Shown: piece by piece, positions 23,730-36,208 of the stretch
Layout: every line of letters begins with the position of its first letter
How positions within the stretch are numbered: the first letter of the stretch is position 1
Source: Sarcophilus harrisii
Lineage: Eukaryota; Chordata; Mammalia; Dasyuromorphia; Dasyuridae
DNA length: 64,000 nt
Direction of reading: 5' to 3'
Assembly: GCF_902635505.1 (NCBI RefSeq)
Contig: NC_045427.1
Span: 598,069,665 to 598,133,664, forward strand
Program-made: the position numbers and the translations under genes
Notes under the pieces: generated by a model
Databases searched by the model: none
Told to the model about the DNA's origin: nothing
The model's input: only the letters and a program-made list of their open reading frames with translations

Positions 23730-25274
23730 TCAGATCTCCTCACCTCTAGGTGCCCCCAGATAACTGAATTTATAAATTATGAAGTTGATGATTAACACAG
23801 AAGTTTCCACACCAATGAATTTACAGATTGTAGCTCAACACCCCCCCCTCCCCCAAGAACTTGCCATATCCATGTCAGAGCCAATTGTTCAGAACTGTTG
23901 ACACTAGTATAGTAAATTGAGAACTATAGAACAAAATATTCATAAACGCTCCATAAACGCTCCTTCCAACTGTAAATCTGTCGTCCTAAAATGACCTATA
24001 GCTGTTTAAACTTATTAATAAAAGATATTCTAAGATGAGAAGGATATTATTAAAATGTCTAACTCAAAACTATTTAAACATAGTTTGCATTTCAATCCAA
24101 ACTTTAACATTTAAAAAATTGTCATGCATAAAATGTTTTGGCAAATGTAGTGTTGTTGTTTTTTTTAATTCAAGGCTTTTATTCACTCTGTCCTTTTAAA
24201 ATGTAGTAATCATCAAATTGTGTTTTGAATACCGTAATATCACAAATCACCTGTTTCTAAGGAGAGTTCACTGTCTGTGTTCCAGGTGCCTATTTTGTAT
24301 GCCACGTTATTGTTGCCCAAAAAATTTGTTAAAGACCAAATACACTTTTTCTGATATTTTCTATCTATAAAGAAAAGATAACATTTGGTCATTGGAAAGC
24401 TTTTTTAAAAATCTTACACATTGGAGAAAACCTTTCTGAAAGAAATTAACTTCGTACGTTTTCCTTTATTAAAATATGTTATCATCTCAATGCCTGTAAA
24501 TAATTTGCCTTTTTAATATTCAAGTATTCAGAGGGCAGTTTTGACCCTAATCTTGGTATTGCCTGATGGCCAATGAATAATTATATTCATGAGATTATTA
24601 TTAATAGGTTTTTGCTTTTTCAAAACCTGAATTTGATGACTTTCCCATAAGTCTACATTGAAGTTAATGAGAAAATAAAAATAACATTGCCTAGCTAACT
24701 AGTTTATATTAAGGACCTTGGTCTACTACTGCAGGAGAATGTCCATTATGTGCTTTATTTAACACAGTTATTCAGAAGACTATGTTTTAAAAGGCTAAAA
24801 ACATTTATGAAAGGAAAAGTTCATTTTTCATAGACCAATCTTATAACTTCTTTTAGTAAATAAAAAAATAAAACCTAATTAGTTTGGAATCCAATAATTA
24901 GATAACTTGAGGACAGGACAAAAATATGTCTTATGCTATGAAAGAATTTGCAGAACATAAATTAACTTTGAGGAAAATGTTTAACCTTTTTAAAAGAACT
25001 GTTTTCAAGGTTTTTTCAAGTACAATTTGCATACCAAACAATGATGAATATAAATAAGTTATTCATCTGAGCCTTCTATTGGACCATACTGTGTTAGTTT
25101 TTGGTTTGCTAAAGTAGGTTCTAGAAAAAAAATTTATTTTCATGTTTTTACAAAAGATAGACAATGATAGACTTAGGAGCCATAGTTTGAACTCTTTAAC
25201 TAGGACACTTCTTAGCTACATGACTATGGACCAACTTCTTTGAACCTCGATTTTTATTAGTCTCTCTGGATTTG

Positions 25275-25440
25275 GTGCTGAGAGTACCATCAGAGATCAT
25301 TTAGCCCAGTAAACTCCCATCTTAAAAGATGAAGAAACTAAGGCCCAGAGAAGTTGTAATTTATAGGTATGGCAATGCAGGCAGTCAAGCCCAATCTTCT
25401 GACTCTAAATCCCATCTATTTCTACTGCACTTTCAATATT
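25275..25440 (-). mobile_element. MIR-type SINE
   Basis: It contains GAAGAAACTAAGGCCCAGAG and TCTTCTGACTCTAAATCCC. Confidence 0.6.
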
Positions 25441-27504
25441 CTTAAAATGGGATTGCTAGCCAGACTTTTTACTAGTTCAAATTAGTCTTTTTCCTAATTT
25501 GTTTAGACTAATAAGTTTTTAATTCATTATCATATAGTATAGCATAGGAAGTTTTCCAAACAAAGGACAAGTCTGTGATAGAAAAGGATAATCATGGATA
25601 TCTAAAAGAAAGTTGCTTAATATTTACTCCGAATTGAGATCCTCTTCTAATATAAAAGAAAAATATGTAATTTGATTATATTTTGAATCCTAGAGGTTGA
25701 AGGAAGACTGGTAGTATACTGGGAACAGTTAATCTTTCAGTACTTTTGCTTTACCTCTTTGCATTGATAAATATGCCTAGATTAAAAAAAAAAAAAGGAA
25801 ATCTTAGAACTTTGAGACTAAGGAGACTCTCAAAGAGGTTATCTTCACCTCTCTCCTCTTAAATAAGACATTTTTAAGTAATGGAAGGTAATAAGTGTCC
25901 ATCTTCCACTGCCAGGTTTTGTAAACATTTGTCAGGCATAGCATCAAAATTCTTTTAAAAACTGATAGTTGAATTTCTTCACTTGTAAAATAGTGGTATT
26001 TTGTCATCGTGTGGATGTTGAAATTTATGAATTCATATTTGCTAGATCACAAAAGACTCATGTGTAATGCATTTTTAGGATATAGTTTGAAAATCTAATT
26101 CAGATTATTTCGTTCATATCTTGTGTGGACAAATTTAAATTACCTTTTCAAATGCAATTTTTAAAAAAAGGCTTCTGGATTGTAGGATTAACATTGAAAA
26201 TACTCAATTTCTAAAAAATGTTTGAAATTTGTGCTGTCATGTAAATATCAAGCTATAAACTGGCTGACAAAATTTAAATTAGCATTTTAAGAGACATGTT
26301 AGAATTGCTTTTTTGTCAAAATTCACTCATCAGTGCATTTCTATAGTGCCTATCACTGTAGCCAACAATTGAGCATTAATAATTAAAAAGGGACAGGATG
26401 CTATCTTTTTGACCTTCAAATTTTCACCCAATTTGAGATCAATCTACAGAAATATAGTTATTCCACTGAGAACAATGCAATATTAATACAGCAGAGTTTC
26501 ACATTAACTTTCTAAGTCACAGACATAACTTGAAAATTTATTGAAAAATTATACTTTTGAATTTTGAATTTTATTACATTTATTTTATGACATTTTTTAT
26601 TTTCATTTTAGCAACATTGCAGACAAAAATCTGCCTTAATCTCCAAACTAATATTGAGCTATAAAATAACTTTGTTTAAACAGAAATTCTTCAGCTTAGG
26701 TTCACCGAAACAGGATTTTTTGGTATAGTTCTTTGTACTATTGCTTTAATTTTTGTGGTAGCCATTCTTTACTTGACTGGCTTATTGAGATTGTTTCAGG
26801 TTTTTTGCTTTGGAGACTTTTGTCTCCAGCAAGGAGAATTTTGATGAAAAGTATCTTGGGTGAAAAGAAATTTAATTGGTTCCTTGGAAAATCACTTGTG
26901 ATATCAACCCTGTCATATTTTAATTGTGATGAAATATATAATTTTTTGGAAATTGGAAGTAATTTTTAAAATGAAATGTCAGTAAAATTTAAATCTATGG
27001 AGATTAAATAATCTGCTAATCAGAGGAGGGGATGCTTAAGAGGAACTAGCTGACATAAAAATTAGAATAAGATAGATTGCAATAAGGTCTTTAAAAAAAA
27101 GGTTTTAGTACCAATTCAGGAGACTTAATGATTGCTAGTTTGATTTGGAGTTTGGTTTTTTGCCTGGAGGAACACAGTAATGTAATAATGAATCTGAATG
27201 GTATGGGGCTTAGGAAAAGATAAAATTTGTATGTCATTCAGCTAATAAATTCAAATCAAAAAGCATTTTTTCAGTGCCAATTATGGATCAGGCACTACAG
27301 ATGCAAACACATTGAATCTAACAGTATTCCACCAGCTGTCTGTAGCAGGCCCCGTTGATGTGGAAATTCTTAGCAGTTCTGCATATGTTATCTTTTTAAA
27401 ATATTTTTCATCTATTGTTATTTGAAAGGCTGTCATATGGAAAAGAGATTAAATTTACTGTTTCTCCAGAGAACAGTATTAGGACCATTGCTGGGTGGAG
27501 GCTG

Positions 27505-27735
27505 TTATGGGGAATCTGAATTGTGTAATGGAAAGAGTACTAGCCATCAGAAGGCCTGGGTTCCAGCTGTGGTACCTCAGGCAAGTCACTTAAACTCTGA
27601 GCTTCAGTTTCCACATCTTTAAATTGAAGATAATATCCATAATTTTAGTTACCAGAGGTTGATACATTATTCATCTCATGAGATTGCTAAGGAAATCAAA
27701 TGGTTATCAATTTAAAGCATAATCATAAAATATTC
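27505..27735 (+). mobile_element. MIR SINE, near full length
   Basis: The order is that of MIR: TGTAATGGAAAGAGTACTAG, GGGTTCCAG, GGCAAGTCACTTAAACTCTG, CAGTTTCCACATCTTTAAAT, then a GAGATTGCTAAGGA segment. Part of it (27613-27711) was copied in inverted form to 28948-29046. Confidence 0.65.
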
Positions 27736-27864
27736 TATAAATGAGTTAAGAACTTTCCAACAAATTTCCAAAATCCACAGACTCTCAGAGAAGAAACTCT
27801 AGAAAACAGCTAGTATTCTATGTTTATTCAATTCTATCAGAACAAATCCTCTTCTCAGAATTCC

Positions 27865-27950
27865 CACTAGAATGTGTGCTTTTTGAGGGCAAGCATTGAC
27901 TTCACTTTTGTTTTTGTCTCCCTAGTGCTTAGCTCAACATTGGATATCAA
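27865..27950 (+). mobile_element. L2 3' fragment
   Basis: It contains CTAGAATGTGTGCTTTTTGA, GGGCAAGCATTG and GTGCTTAGC. Confidence 0.5.
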
Positions 27951-28099
27951 GAACTCTTTTTTTAAGTTTTGGCTGGAAAGTTCCAGTGAGGAGGAAATTA
28001 CAACTTTCAGAGGCAGCCTGCTTCACTTTTGCATTGCAAAAGTTAGAAAATTAGAAGTTTTCCCCAAAATCGAGACTAATCTTTTTTCTATATCATAGC

Positions 28100-28345
28100 C
28101 CTCATATTCTTGAAAATATCTGTCATACCCACTCTTCTCCACTCCACCCCTAAAATCCTAAGCTTTCTTTTCTTAGGCTAAACAGCTCCAGCTCCTTCAA
28201 CTGATTTTTATAGGGTATGTTGTACTCATGGCCCATCCCATCCTACTCACTCTGCACTGCACACTCTCCAGCTTGTTAGTGTTCATAAAATGTGGCAGCC
28301 AGAACTGAATTTTACACTCCAGATGGGATCTTAACTAGAGAAGTG
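28100..28345 (-). mobile_element. L3/CR1 LINE fragment
   Basis: It contains TAGGCTAAACAGCTCCAGCT, CACTCTCCAGCTTGTTAGTG and CAGCCAGAACTGAA, the reverse of the CR1/L3 3' region. Confidence 0.65.
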
Positions 28346-28947
28346 GGCTGCATTTCAAAACAGAGAAGGTATCGTTTCTGAAATTTCAAGCCCAGAGACT
28401 GGATGACCATTTAGCAAACATTCATATGTTGGGTGGGAGTTTGGGCTACTTGATTTCAAAATACTAACAAAAATTCCATGGTTGATTCAAAAAGTGAAAT
28501 TTTGTTAAAATTCTTAACTTGATTTTGCTGGGTTATACTTTAGACCTGATCATTACATAGATGAAATTGTCATTAACTTCAATAAGTGACTTGACCACTA
28601 ATACACAACTGGCACTTATGCCTTGATTAAATTTAGGGAATCATTTTACTGGCAATTAGAGTGTCATGTTACAGTGACCGTCAGTTGCAGTTGGGATATT
28701 TCTGAGCAATTAACATTTAAACCTTACATAGTACAATAAAGAGTATATTTGAAAAATAAGATCTCTTAGGCACTTATTCTGTGCAGCAGAGCTACTGCTT
28801 TTTTTATGACGTCTTAAAACAAATCCTTATATGATTTTTTCTAGAGTTTCTTCTATCTCTGGGATTCTGTGCATTTTGGGTAAGCTTGATAATTGTTAGA
28901 AAGTTCTTCATAACTCATTTACAGAATATTTTAAGGTTATACTTTAT

Positions 28948-29046
28948 ATTGATTACCATTTGAATTCCTTAGTAATCTCATGAGATGAATAATGTATCAA
29001 CTTCTGGGAACTAAAATTATGGATATTATCTCCAATTTAAAGATGT
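28948..29046 (-). repeat. Inverted copy of MIR segment 27613-27711
   Basis: 99 bp align without gaps to the reverse complement of 27613-27711 with six mismatches (94% identity). Only the copied block shows MIR sequence, with none on either side, so this looks like the derived copy. Confidence 0.92.
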
Positions 29047-29257
29047 AAAATTTTAATTTTGTGTGATAACATCAAACTGAGATTGTTTTATAGATGTGTA
29101 TGTAAATATAAGATGACTTAAGGAACATTATGTAATATAAAATATATGTGAATGTATAAAAACCAATGACTTATCTTCTACATTATGTATATGTAGATAT
29201 AGGAGATGCTGTTATTAAGTGATTTATATATTTTATTTAAAATTATTATATAAATTT

Positions 29258-29476
29258 ATTGTTTGCTTTAATAAAGCGTCATGATAACTAAGTCTAGACT
29301 TTTTACTCATTTTTTTTAATTTATGTATACGTGTGTGTGTACATACATGGATCTATATATGAAAGATTGTTATTCATATATTTATGTAAATAAATTTTAT
29401 ATATTTTATACATTTTAAAAGAAATGAGTCAAAAGTCTGGACTTCCTTAGTGAGGCTTTGTTACTAAAGCAAACAA
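29258..29476. mobile_element. Palindromic MITE-like element
   Basis: Left arm ATTGTTTGCTTTAATAAAGC and right arm ending in its near reverse complement (GCTTTGTTACTAAAGCAAACAAT as two parts) form long imperfect arms, including AGTCTAGACTTTTTACTCAT against its partner. The arms are centred on a perfect inner hairpin (ATATATGAA/TTCATATAT) at 29367. It resembles a small DNA-transposon relic, but the family is unknown. Confidence 0.55.
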
Positions 29477-29584
29477 TATTAGCTTTTTCATCTTCTGACA
29501 ACCATATGTACATTTTCCAGGGATGAAACCACATATGTTATAGAGTATATTTCACTGTAAATGCTATTGTTAATACTTAATCTC

Positions 29585-29801
29585 TTTTTTTTTTTCTTTT
29601 CTTTTTTTTTTTTTCTTTTTTTTTTTTATTTAATAGCCTTTTATTTACAGGATATATACATGGGTAACTTTACAGCATTAACAATTGCCAAACCTCTTGT
29701 TCCAATTTTTCACCTCTTACCCCTCCCCACCCCCTCCCCTAAATGGCAGGATGACCAGTAGATGTTAAATATATTAAAATATAACTTAGATACACAATAA
29801 G
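29585..29801 (-). mobile_element. Young L1 3' insertion
   Basis: A poly(T) head is followed by AATAGCCTTTTATTTACAGG and the L1 3' UTR (reverse). A 16-bp target duplication, GTTAATACTTAATCTC, lies at 29569-29584 and 29802-29817. It is nearly identical to part of 42496-42795. Confidence 0.9.
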
Positions 29802-30084
29802 GTTAATACTTAATCTCAATGGATTCTACTCCTTTGCTCTAATTTACTTGTAGAATCCTTATTATAATATGATTTTAAACTATATTACAAGAAGCAGTTC
29901 TATAGAATGAGTGATTCTGATATTTAATCATTATTTACTGTTTTGTAATATATAAAATATCAAGAGTAATCAAATGTCTTAACTATAGGTGTCATTTGAT
30001 TTAAAAATATTAATTTTGCATGTCAACTTTTAAGCAACTTTAAAGATTTTTTTCTCTGCTCAGTAGTTACTATTTAAATGACAT

Positions 30085-30337
30085 AGTTGAGCAGGTGAAA
30101 TGCATAGAATGCTGGGTCTGGAGTCAAGAAGACACATATTCCTAAATTCAAATCTGACCCTCAGACCCTAGCTGTGTGACCCTGGACAAGTCATTTAACC
30201 TTGTTTGCCTCAATTTCCTCATCTGTAAAATGAGCTGGAGAAGGAAATGACAAATTATCCCCATATCTTTGTCAAGATAACACCAAATAAGGTCACAAAG
30301 AGTCAGACATGACTGAAAAATAACTGAACAACAAAAC
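30085..30337 (+). mobile_element. CORE-SINE (Mar-1-like) with RTE-type tail
   Basis: It contains CTGGGTCTGGAGTCAAGAAG, CTCATCTGTAAAATGAGCTG and AGAGTCAGACATGACTGAAA, then ACTGAACAACAAAA. Confidence 0.85.
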
Positions 30338-30429
30338 ATGGCATGTTAACTAGGTCTGAAAATCATTTAACAAACTGCAGTAGGAAGCATTTCCTCAAGT
30401 AACATCTAACCACCACTTCTTAAACATTA

Positions 30430-30645
30430 ATTCTTTTTTTCAACAATTATTAAGTACCTACAATGCAAGAATTATATGAAAGTTTTAGACTTAGACTCAA
30501 CAGAATTTTCAAACCAGAAGAGTCTTCAGAATCCTCCACTACAATTCTGCCATTTTATCAATTGATAAAACTCAGACATAGAAAAGTTCAATGACTTGCC
30601 ATGCGACTTCTTAATGTCTAGTTCCTTACTCCAGTGTTTTTTTAA
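30430..30645 (-). mobile_element. L2 end followed by MIR-type fragment
   Basis: It starts TTCAACAATTATTAAGTACC (L2-like), then CCATTTTATCAATTGATAAA and ATGACTTGCC (MIR-like). Both are weak. Confidence 0.4.
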
Positions 30646-31309
30646 ATTCTTAAGTTAACAAGTAATCAAGACACCTTGCATCAAATTGTTAGCCTTTTAA
30701 AAATAACATTTAATCTTTGACTATTTTGTGCTTTGTAATAGCTTTACTAGTATATGAAATTTTAAAAAATATATCATTACAAATAATGTGATTCATTCTT
30801 TTATTAAACTTTGACTGCAAAGGAATTTTCTATTAAATGAATCCAATAAATTCTTAATGTTTTATCTGTAGAGAACACAAGATACTGTAAATCCAGTACT
30901 ATTCAGAACTGCCTGATTTATGTACATTGATAACATATTGATGTTTTCTATAATGGCATCTTATGTAGGGAAAGAACAAACAGTTCCTTTTGGAGTAAGC
31001 ACTCCTCTAGCACCTAGTGCCAAAGATAAAATACTGAAACAAATTTGCTCCCTAACTCAATGCAAGCATTTCCAAGGAACTAGATCAGGAGATAATCAAC
31101 TTTATTACAATCCCCCTAATGATCAATTTCTACTCCCACCCCAAAAGCAGAAAAGGAGGCTGTGCTTACTTTTCACCTTTTTTTTTTCTTTTGAGACAAA
31201 GTAAAACTTATATTCTTACTAAAGTTTTCTTGTTGCATTATTAAAAAGTGTTTCCTTATTTGCTGAAGCATCTTATCTAACATTAAACACAAATAAATCT
31301 TTGGTATAC

Positions 31310-31400
31310 AATAGTTCTTTAAGGTTTATAAAGCACTTTCTTCACAACAGCCCTATGAGGAAGAATTAAGCCTATTACCATCTTAGCAGACTAAAAACAA
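31310..31400 (-). mobile_element. MIR fragment
   Basis: It contains TTAAGGTTTATAAAGCACTT and ACAACAGCCCTATGAGGAAG. Confidence 0.5.
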
Positions 31401-31744
31401 TTTCTATTTAAACAAACATTTTTTAGAGAGAAAACAAATAACATACTTGGACTTAAGCACTGAGTCCCACCTCTATATGAGATTTGTGAATGTCGGCTCT
31501 TTATTCAACTGGACGTTATTTTTCTCATCTTTTAAAACAAAAGGGGGCAACAGTATCTGTAGTTCCTTCCTGGGGTTATTTTGGAGATCTTTTAAAATTT
31601 TATAGGACAAGGACTAGACTCATGATTTCATTGGAATTGGGAATTCCAGAATGTTTTCTTCTGGAAGTTTTTATAATACTTCAGAATGTGCACTATAATA
31701 TCATAAAAATGTCAGCTGTGACTATGACAGTAGTCAACAAAGCC

Positions 31745-31900
31745 TTGCACTGATTCAAAAGACTTGAGTTTTAGTTTTTATTACTAGTTGTCAATTTTCC
31801 CATCCACAAAATAGGAATAGGATAATAATAACCAACGTTTATGTAGCAAATAGAATTAATATATATCAACTATGTCATTGAAGTCTCACAACCTTGTGAA
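31745..31900 (+). mobile_element. MIR fragment
   Basis: It contains TTCCCATCCACAAAATAGGA and ATAATAATAACC. Confidence 0.45.
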
Positions 31901-32127
31901 TTTTGGGGAGGGCAGCACATGATAGTACTAATGTGATTTCTTTTTTAACTGATAAAAAATCTGGGGCCAAAACACCTGAATAAGATGTTTTGAATAAGAG
32001 CTATAATATAGGTCGTTTGATATAATCTATTGTTCTTCCACACTTCGTACAAATATGATTTAGTTTTCTCAAAAGTATTTATACAAGATATACATGAGTA
32101 AATGTTATCTTCTACCCTTTGCTTCAG

Positions 32128-34020
32128 CTCTTGGCGTTTGTTTCCAGTTGGTCTCTGTGCAGAATGGACCCTGTTGTTTTGAGTTACATGGACAGTTTAC
32201 TACGGGAATCAGATGTTTCGCTGTTGGATCCTCCCAGCTGGCTTAATGATCATATTATTGGATTTGCTTTTGAGTACTTTGCTAGCGACCAGTTCCATGA
32301 CTGCTCAGACCAAGTGTGTTTTATCAGCCCAGAAGTTACTCAATTCATCAAGTGTACCACCAATCCAGAGGAGATCACCCTGTTCCTTCAGCCTCTTGAC
32401 TTGCCCCACAAGAGAGTTATATTCTTACCCATCAATAATAACTCCAATCAAGCAGCTGGGGGAACGCATTGGAGTTTGTTGGTTTATCTTCAAGACAAAA
32501 ATAGATTTTCCCATTATGATTCACATAGCAGGAGCAACTCTGTCCATGCAAGACAGGTAGCAGGGAAAATGGAGGCCTTTTTGGGAAAAAGAGGGGACAA
32601 AGTGGCATTTGTGGAAGAGAAAGCCCCTGCTCAACAAAACAGCTATGACTGTGGAATGTATGTAATCTGTAATACAGAAGCCTTGTGTCAGAGCTTTTTT
32701 AAAGGACAGCCAGAACCACGGCTGCAGCATATCACACCTATGTATATCACAAGGAAGAGGGCAGAGTGGAAAGATCTCATCTCCAAACTTGCAAAAAAAT
32801 GATTTGTTCTGAATAATTATCTTCATCTTTTCTTGAATTTCAATATTTTCTCTTTTTCTTTCTATTCTCTAAATCTCTGGTTCTGCACGCACGGTAGAGG
32901 GAAATACTCAATGTCAAGGTTGTACCCTCCTTTAAAAAAAATATATCTAATTCTCAGGCATCATCACAATGAAAGGCCATACTTTAACCATAACTTCAGG
33001 GTAACGGAGCCTATGAAACTACATGTACCAATACCTCCAAATCGATCACTTTCAAACTTTGGTTAGTAGTCTTTGCACCACAACTTTTATTTTGCAATTG
33101 ATTACATTTAACCATCCATCTGCCATTGAAATGCATTACTTGCATGTATAATTGGTCTGTGCCAAATTAAAAAAAAAAAATTTTCACAATCTAGAAAAAT
33201 TAGGAGCTATGGTAATGAGGAAGCATTCACTAAAATAGCAGAAATGGAACATCACACACTCAAAAAATCACAATCCCTTATAAACCAACTCCTACATACA
33301 GAATGACCAAGGAAATGGAAGCTGATAATGATAAAACCTTAGTCAAGCTCTAAAGTAACAGGATCAGTTTTATTTGAGGTTGTTTATTTCTAAATATTTG
33401 GTATTCACCACAAGAAATCTTACCCTGCAAATCATTGAGAAAGATGAAATTTATTCACTGACCCATTCTGTCTAATTCCTAAAGTGCAAGAAAAAAAATA
33501 AAAATATTGAATAATTTTGTACTAAACAGATTACTCTGGTTTGCCTCGATTTCATATCTATTGGCATTGTAGAGGCTGGCTGCTTCTGTGTAATGTCAGA
33601 AGTTTTCCCTAGCCTCAACTTTTGTTACCATTCACACAACCCCCTAATTGAAACTACAATTATAAAGCTCACTGCTAATAATTCATCTTTTTTTTTAATA
33701 ATTCATTTAAATATTATAAAGATTAAACAACTACATGCAAAATTCTATTTGGCACCATCTTGGTTTGTTGTAGAGAAATTCTTTTGTCCTCTTTGTGATA
33801 ATGATATCTTCCCCTTTTTCCTCTCCTCCCTCTCCCTATTCTGGAAGAAGAGATTTTATTCATTCCGATTTTGCTATTGTATTTATATCAAAAGCTTATG
33901 CTTTTTTTTTAGAATGTTTAAAAAAAAAAAAAAGACAAAATCACCACTTTAAACCCTTCCCTTAGCTCAAAATGTAAACAATATCTGGAACCAAGAATAA
34001 ACAGAAATGCCTCCCCACCC
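32128..34020 (+). other. SENP8: SENP8 terminal exon (short 5' UTR, CDS, 3' UTR)
   Basis: The exon is inferred to begin after the acceptor at 32126-32127, which follows the pyrimidine-rich stretch TTCTACCCTTTGCTTCAG. Two further AGs, at 32146-32147 and 32161-32162, could shorten the 5' UTR without touching the start codon. The 3' UTR runs from 32803. Two AATAAA hexamers lie at 33497-33502 and 33996-34001. The second is followed by a GT-rich run near 34029-34045 (GTGTGGTGGTG), a good downstream element, so I place cleavage near 34020. I see no SINE or LINE in this UTR. The 3' boundary is inference. Confidence 0.55.
32164..32802 (+). CDS. SENP8: SENP8 / NEDP1 (DEN1), NEDD8-specific cysteine protease, complete single-exon CDS
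   Basis: This encodes a 212-residue C48-family (ULP/SENP fold) cysteine protease. The family member processes the NEDD8 precursor and removes NEDD8 from cullins and other proteins in cytosol and nucleus. The protein starts MDPVVLSYMDSLL and has the same length as human SENP8. The catalytic residues are all present at the family positions: His102 (GGTHWSLL), Asp119 (HYDSHSRSNS), Gln157 of the oxyanion hole (APAQQNS) and Cys163 (YDCGMYVICN). The SWLNDHII segment near residues 25-32 is the usual substrate-binding N-terminal strand. There is no signal peptide or membrane segment. The frame stays open upstream to an ATG at 32119, but a polypyrimidine tract and AG at 32126-32127 show that ATG is intronic, so Met at 32164 is the start. 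The CDS lies wholly in one exon, as in other mammals. No stops or frameshifts are seen, so I take it as functional. Confidence 0.98.
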   Translation: MDPVVLSYMDSLLRESDVSLLDPPSWLNDHIIGFAFEYFASDQFHDCSDQVCFISPEVTQFIKCTTNPEEITLFLQPLDLPHKRVIFLPINNNSNQAAGGTHWSLLVYLQDKNRFSHYDSHSRSNSVHARQVAGKMEAFLGKRGDKVAFVEEKAPAQQNSYDCGMYVICNTEALCQSFFKGQPEPRLQHITPMYITRKRAEWKDLISKLAKK

Positions 34021-35977
34021 CAGTCACTGCTGTGTGGTGGTGTTTTTCAGAATGCTTTCAAAGGCCTTGATGTATTTTATAAAGTGTATAGATCATAAAC
34101 CTATAGGATACATATGCATGACTCTAGAGTAACATACGGTTCATAAACATTTAAGCTTTCACCATGGAACCTGTTCTAATCATCTCCAAAGCTGTGCACT
34201 CCAGCCCCTATCATCCAAAATAACTTGACCACAAACAATGTTAAAAGAGGAACAAAGTTTCTTTTAACCAAAGAGGGAGTTCATACTGAACTACACCTTA
34301 AAACAGTTCAGGCCACTGTTCTCATTCAGCAGCCAGGTGAATGGAGATGAAGAAGCTGTGGGGTGAGCCACAAGGAGAGGGTGAGAGGTGAAAAGAAGTG
34401 AGAAGACAAGAAAAAAAGCTCACAAGAATAAGAGGGAGTATTGGTACCAAAAAGTCAGAGGCTAGGGATATGTTACAGTTGTGGTTTCTAGATAAAGATT
34501 AGAAAACTGATATTACTGTTGACTTGAGAAGTACCATCCTCAAGGCTGTGGAGGAGGCAGAATCTTGCTGAGCCAGAGCAGTCTTTTTTAGAAGTATGGG
34601 GGATGCAAGTGGGATGAGGGCATTTTTACTCTGAAAAATGTCATTGAGAACAGTTAAACTGTATCTAATTGGAAGATTAATACCACTAAAAACGTTTTTT
34701 ATTATTATTATTTTTTGGTCTATTCCTAGCAATGAATTTATTTGTTGAATTAAACTGAAGAAAGAACAAGATGTCCTTAAGATTATATATTTAAAAAAAA
34801 AAGTTATCTAAGGTATGACTGAGGTCACAAGTGTTTTCTTTGTTAAATTCCAACAGAATGTCATTTATATAAATGTTAGTGTTACTTGGGTGATAGTGAC
34901 CTTGTGATCCTTCAGCAGAAACTATGACATCCCATAATTCATGCAAGTAAGTACCATTTTTGTATGATACCATATTTAAGTGATTAGGGGAGTCAAGATG
35001 TAGTAGGTAAGATTATTTCTAATAACATTTTAATCAAACCCAGTCTCATCAACTTGTCTGGTGACAGCAGGATATAATACTTGGTTTTTGAGTGCCTCCC
35101 AAAGAGCCACATTTTATTAAAAGGAATATGACTATAGTTGCATAAATATAGAGTTAATGTGATTATTCCCACAGCTGCTTCAGTTCTTCAGAAAACCAGA
35201 GCTAGCAAGCTCCAAAATCACAGGGGAGATAATACAAGAAGAAAATCTATCTTGGTTAGGCATAAAGTCGAACTTTGACTTCAGCAGTAATTGGGATGTT
35301 TATTTGCTGAGTGAAGCAATGAAATGCCCTTTCCTAAAAAGAAAATTGGAATCAGGAGGGTGGACTGAATGAGTTCCCCAGGAACTTTGCATCCTTGTGG
35401 TTCATGTCCCAAGAAATTTGGGTGTTAAAATGGGTCAAACATAGACTATAATTGTCACTTTGCACTTTTGCTGTTTTTCCTGGCACTGCATTAGTCTTAT
35501 CTATGAAGTACATCCAATTTAGACCCCAAAGAAAAGACTGGTTAATAATCAGATGACTGTTTACTTGAACAAGAGAAGTTTCCTTTTATCATAAATTTTC
35601 ACAGTGAGATAAACTAAGGTGCATTAAACAGAAATTGAAATATAAATAAGCACAGGTAGATTTTCTTTTTACCATTCTAAAATAAAAACACCTGGCCACA
35701 GGTCATACATGGTCATTAGTGCTAATTCTCATTGTTTTCAATAAAATTTATGCAATTGATGAGATTATGATGTTAGCTCATACTATATACACAGTGGTTT
35801 ATTTACTTTTAAAGCATTTCAGCACTTCACAAAACAGTGAAAAATGTTCAGATTTACATATAATATACTATTAAAAGATTTACCTGACTTCCAATTCCTA
35901 CTTCCCCAGCTTTACTGCTTCTCACAAAAAATAATATATTTTATGCAGAGTATTGTTTTCTGCCATTTTATTTTTAG

Positions 35978-36208
35978 ATTTGTTGTTCAGTAGTTTTCAG
36001 TTATGTCCAATACTTTGTGATTTCATTTAGGTTTCTCTTGGCAAAATATAGGAATGGTATGCCATTTCCTTCTTTCATTTTACAGATGGGGAAATTGAGG
36101 AAAACATGGTTAAGTGTTTTGCTCAGTATCATACAACTACTAAGTGTCTAAATCCATATTTGGAGTTATCAGGCAGGCACACTATTCACTGTGCCACTTA
36201 CCTGCTCA
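35978..36208 (-). mobile_element. CORE-SINE (Mar-1-like) with RTE-type tail
   Basis: Reverse of the SINE: TTGTTGTTCAGTAG tail, CATTTTACAGATGGGGAAAT core and a CACTGTGCCACTTACCTGC head. Confidence 0.8.

Larger units (their letters stand above)
21743..32127 (+). other. Inferred SENP8 intron 1
   Basis: This lies between the donor at 21743-21744 and the acceptor at 32126-32127. The first 700 bp are the right half of the CpG island. The rest is AT-rich, with MIR, L2 and L3 fragments, one SINE, one young L1 fragment and three unusual inverted structures described separately. Nothing recognisable is seen at about 23.75-25.26, 25.45-27.5, 28.35-28.94 and 30.65-31.3 kb. Confidence 0.5.
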
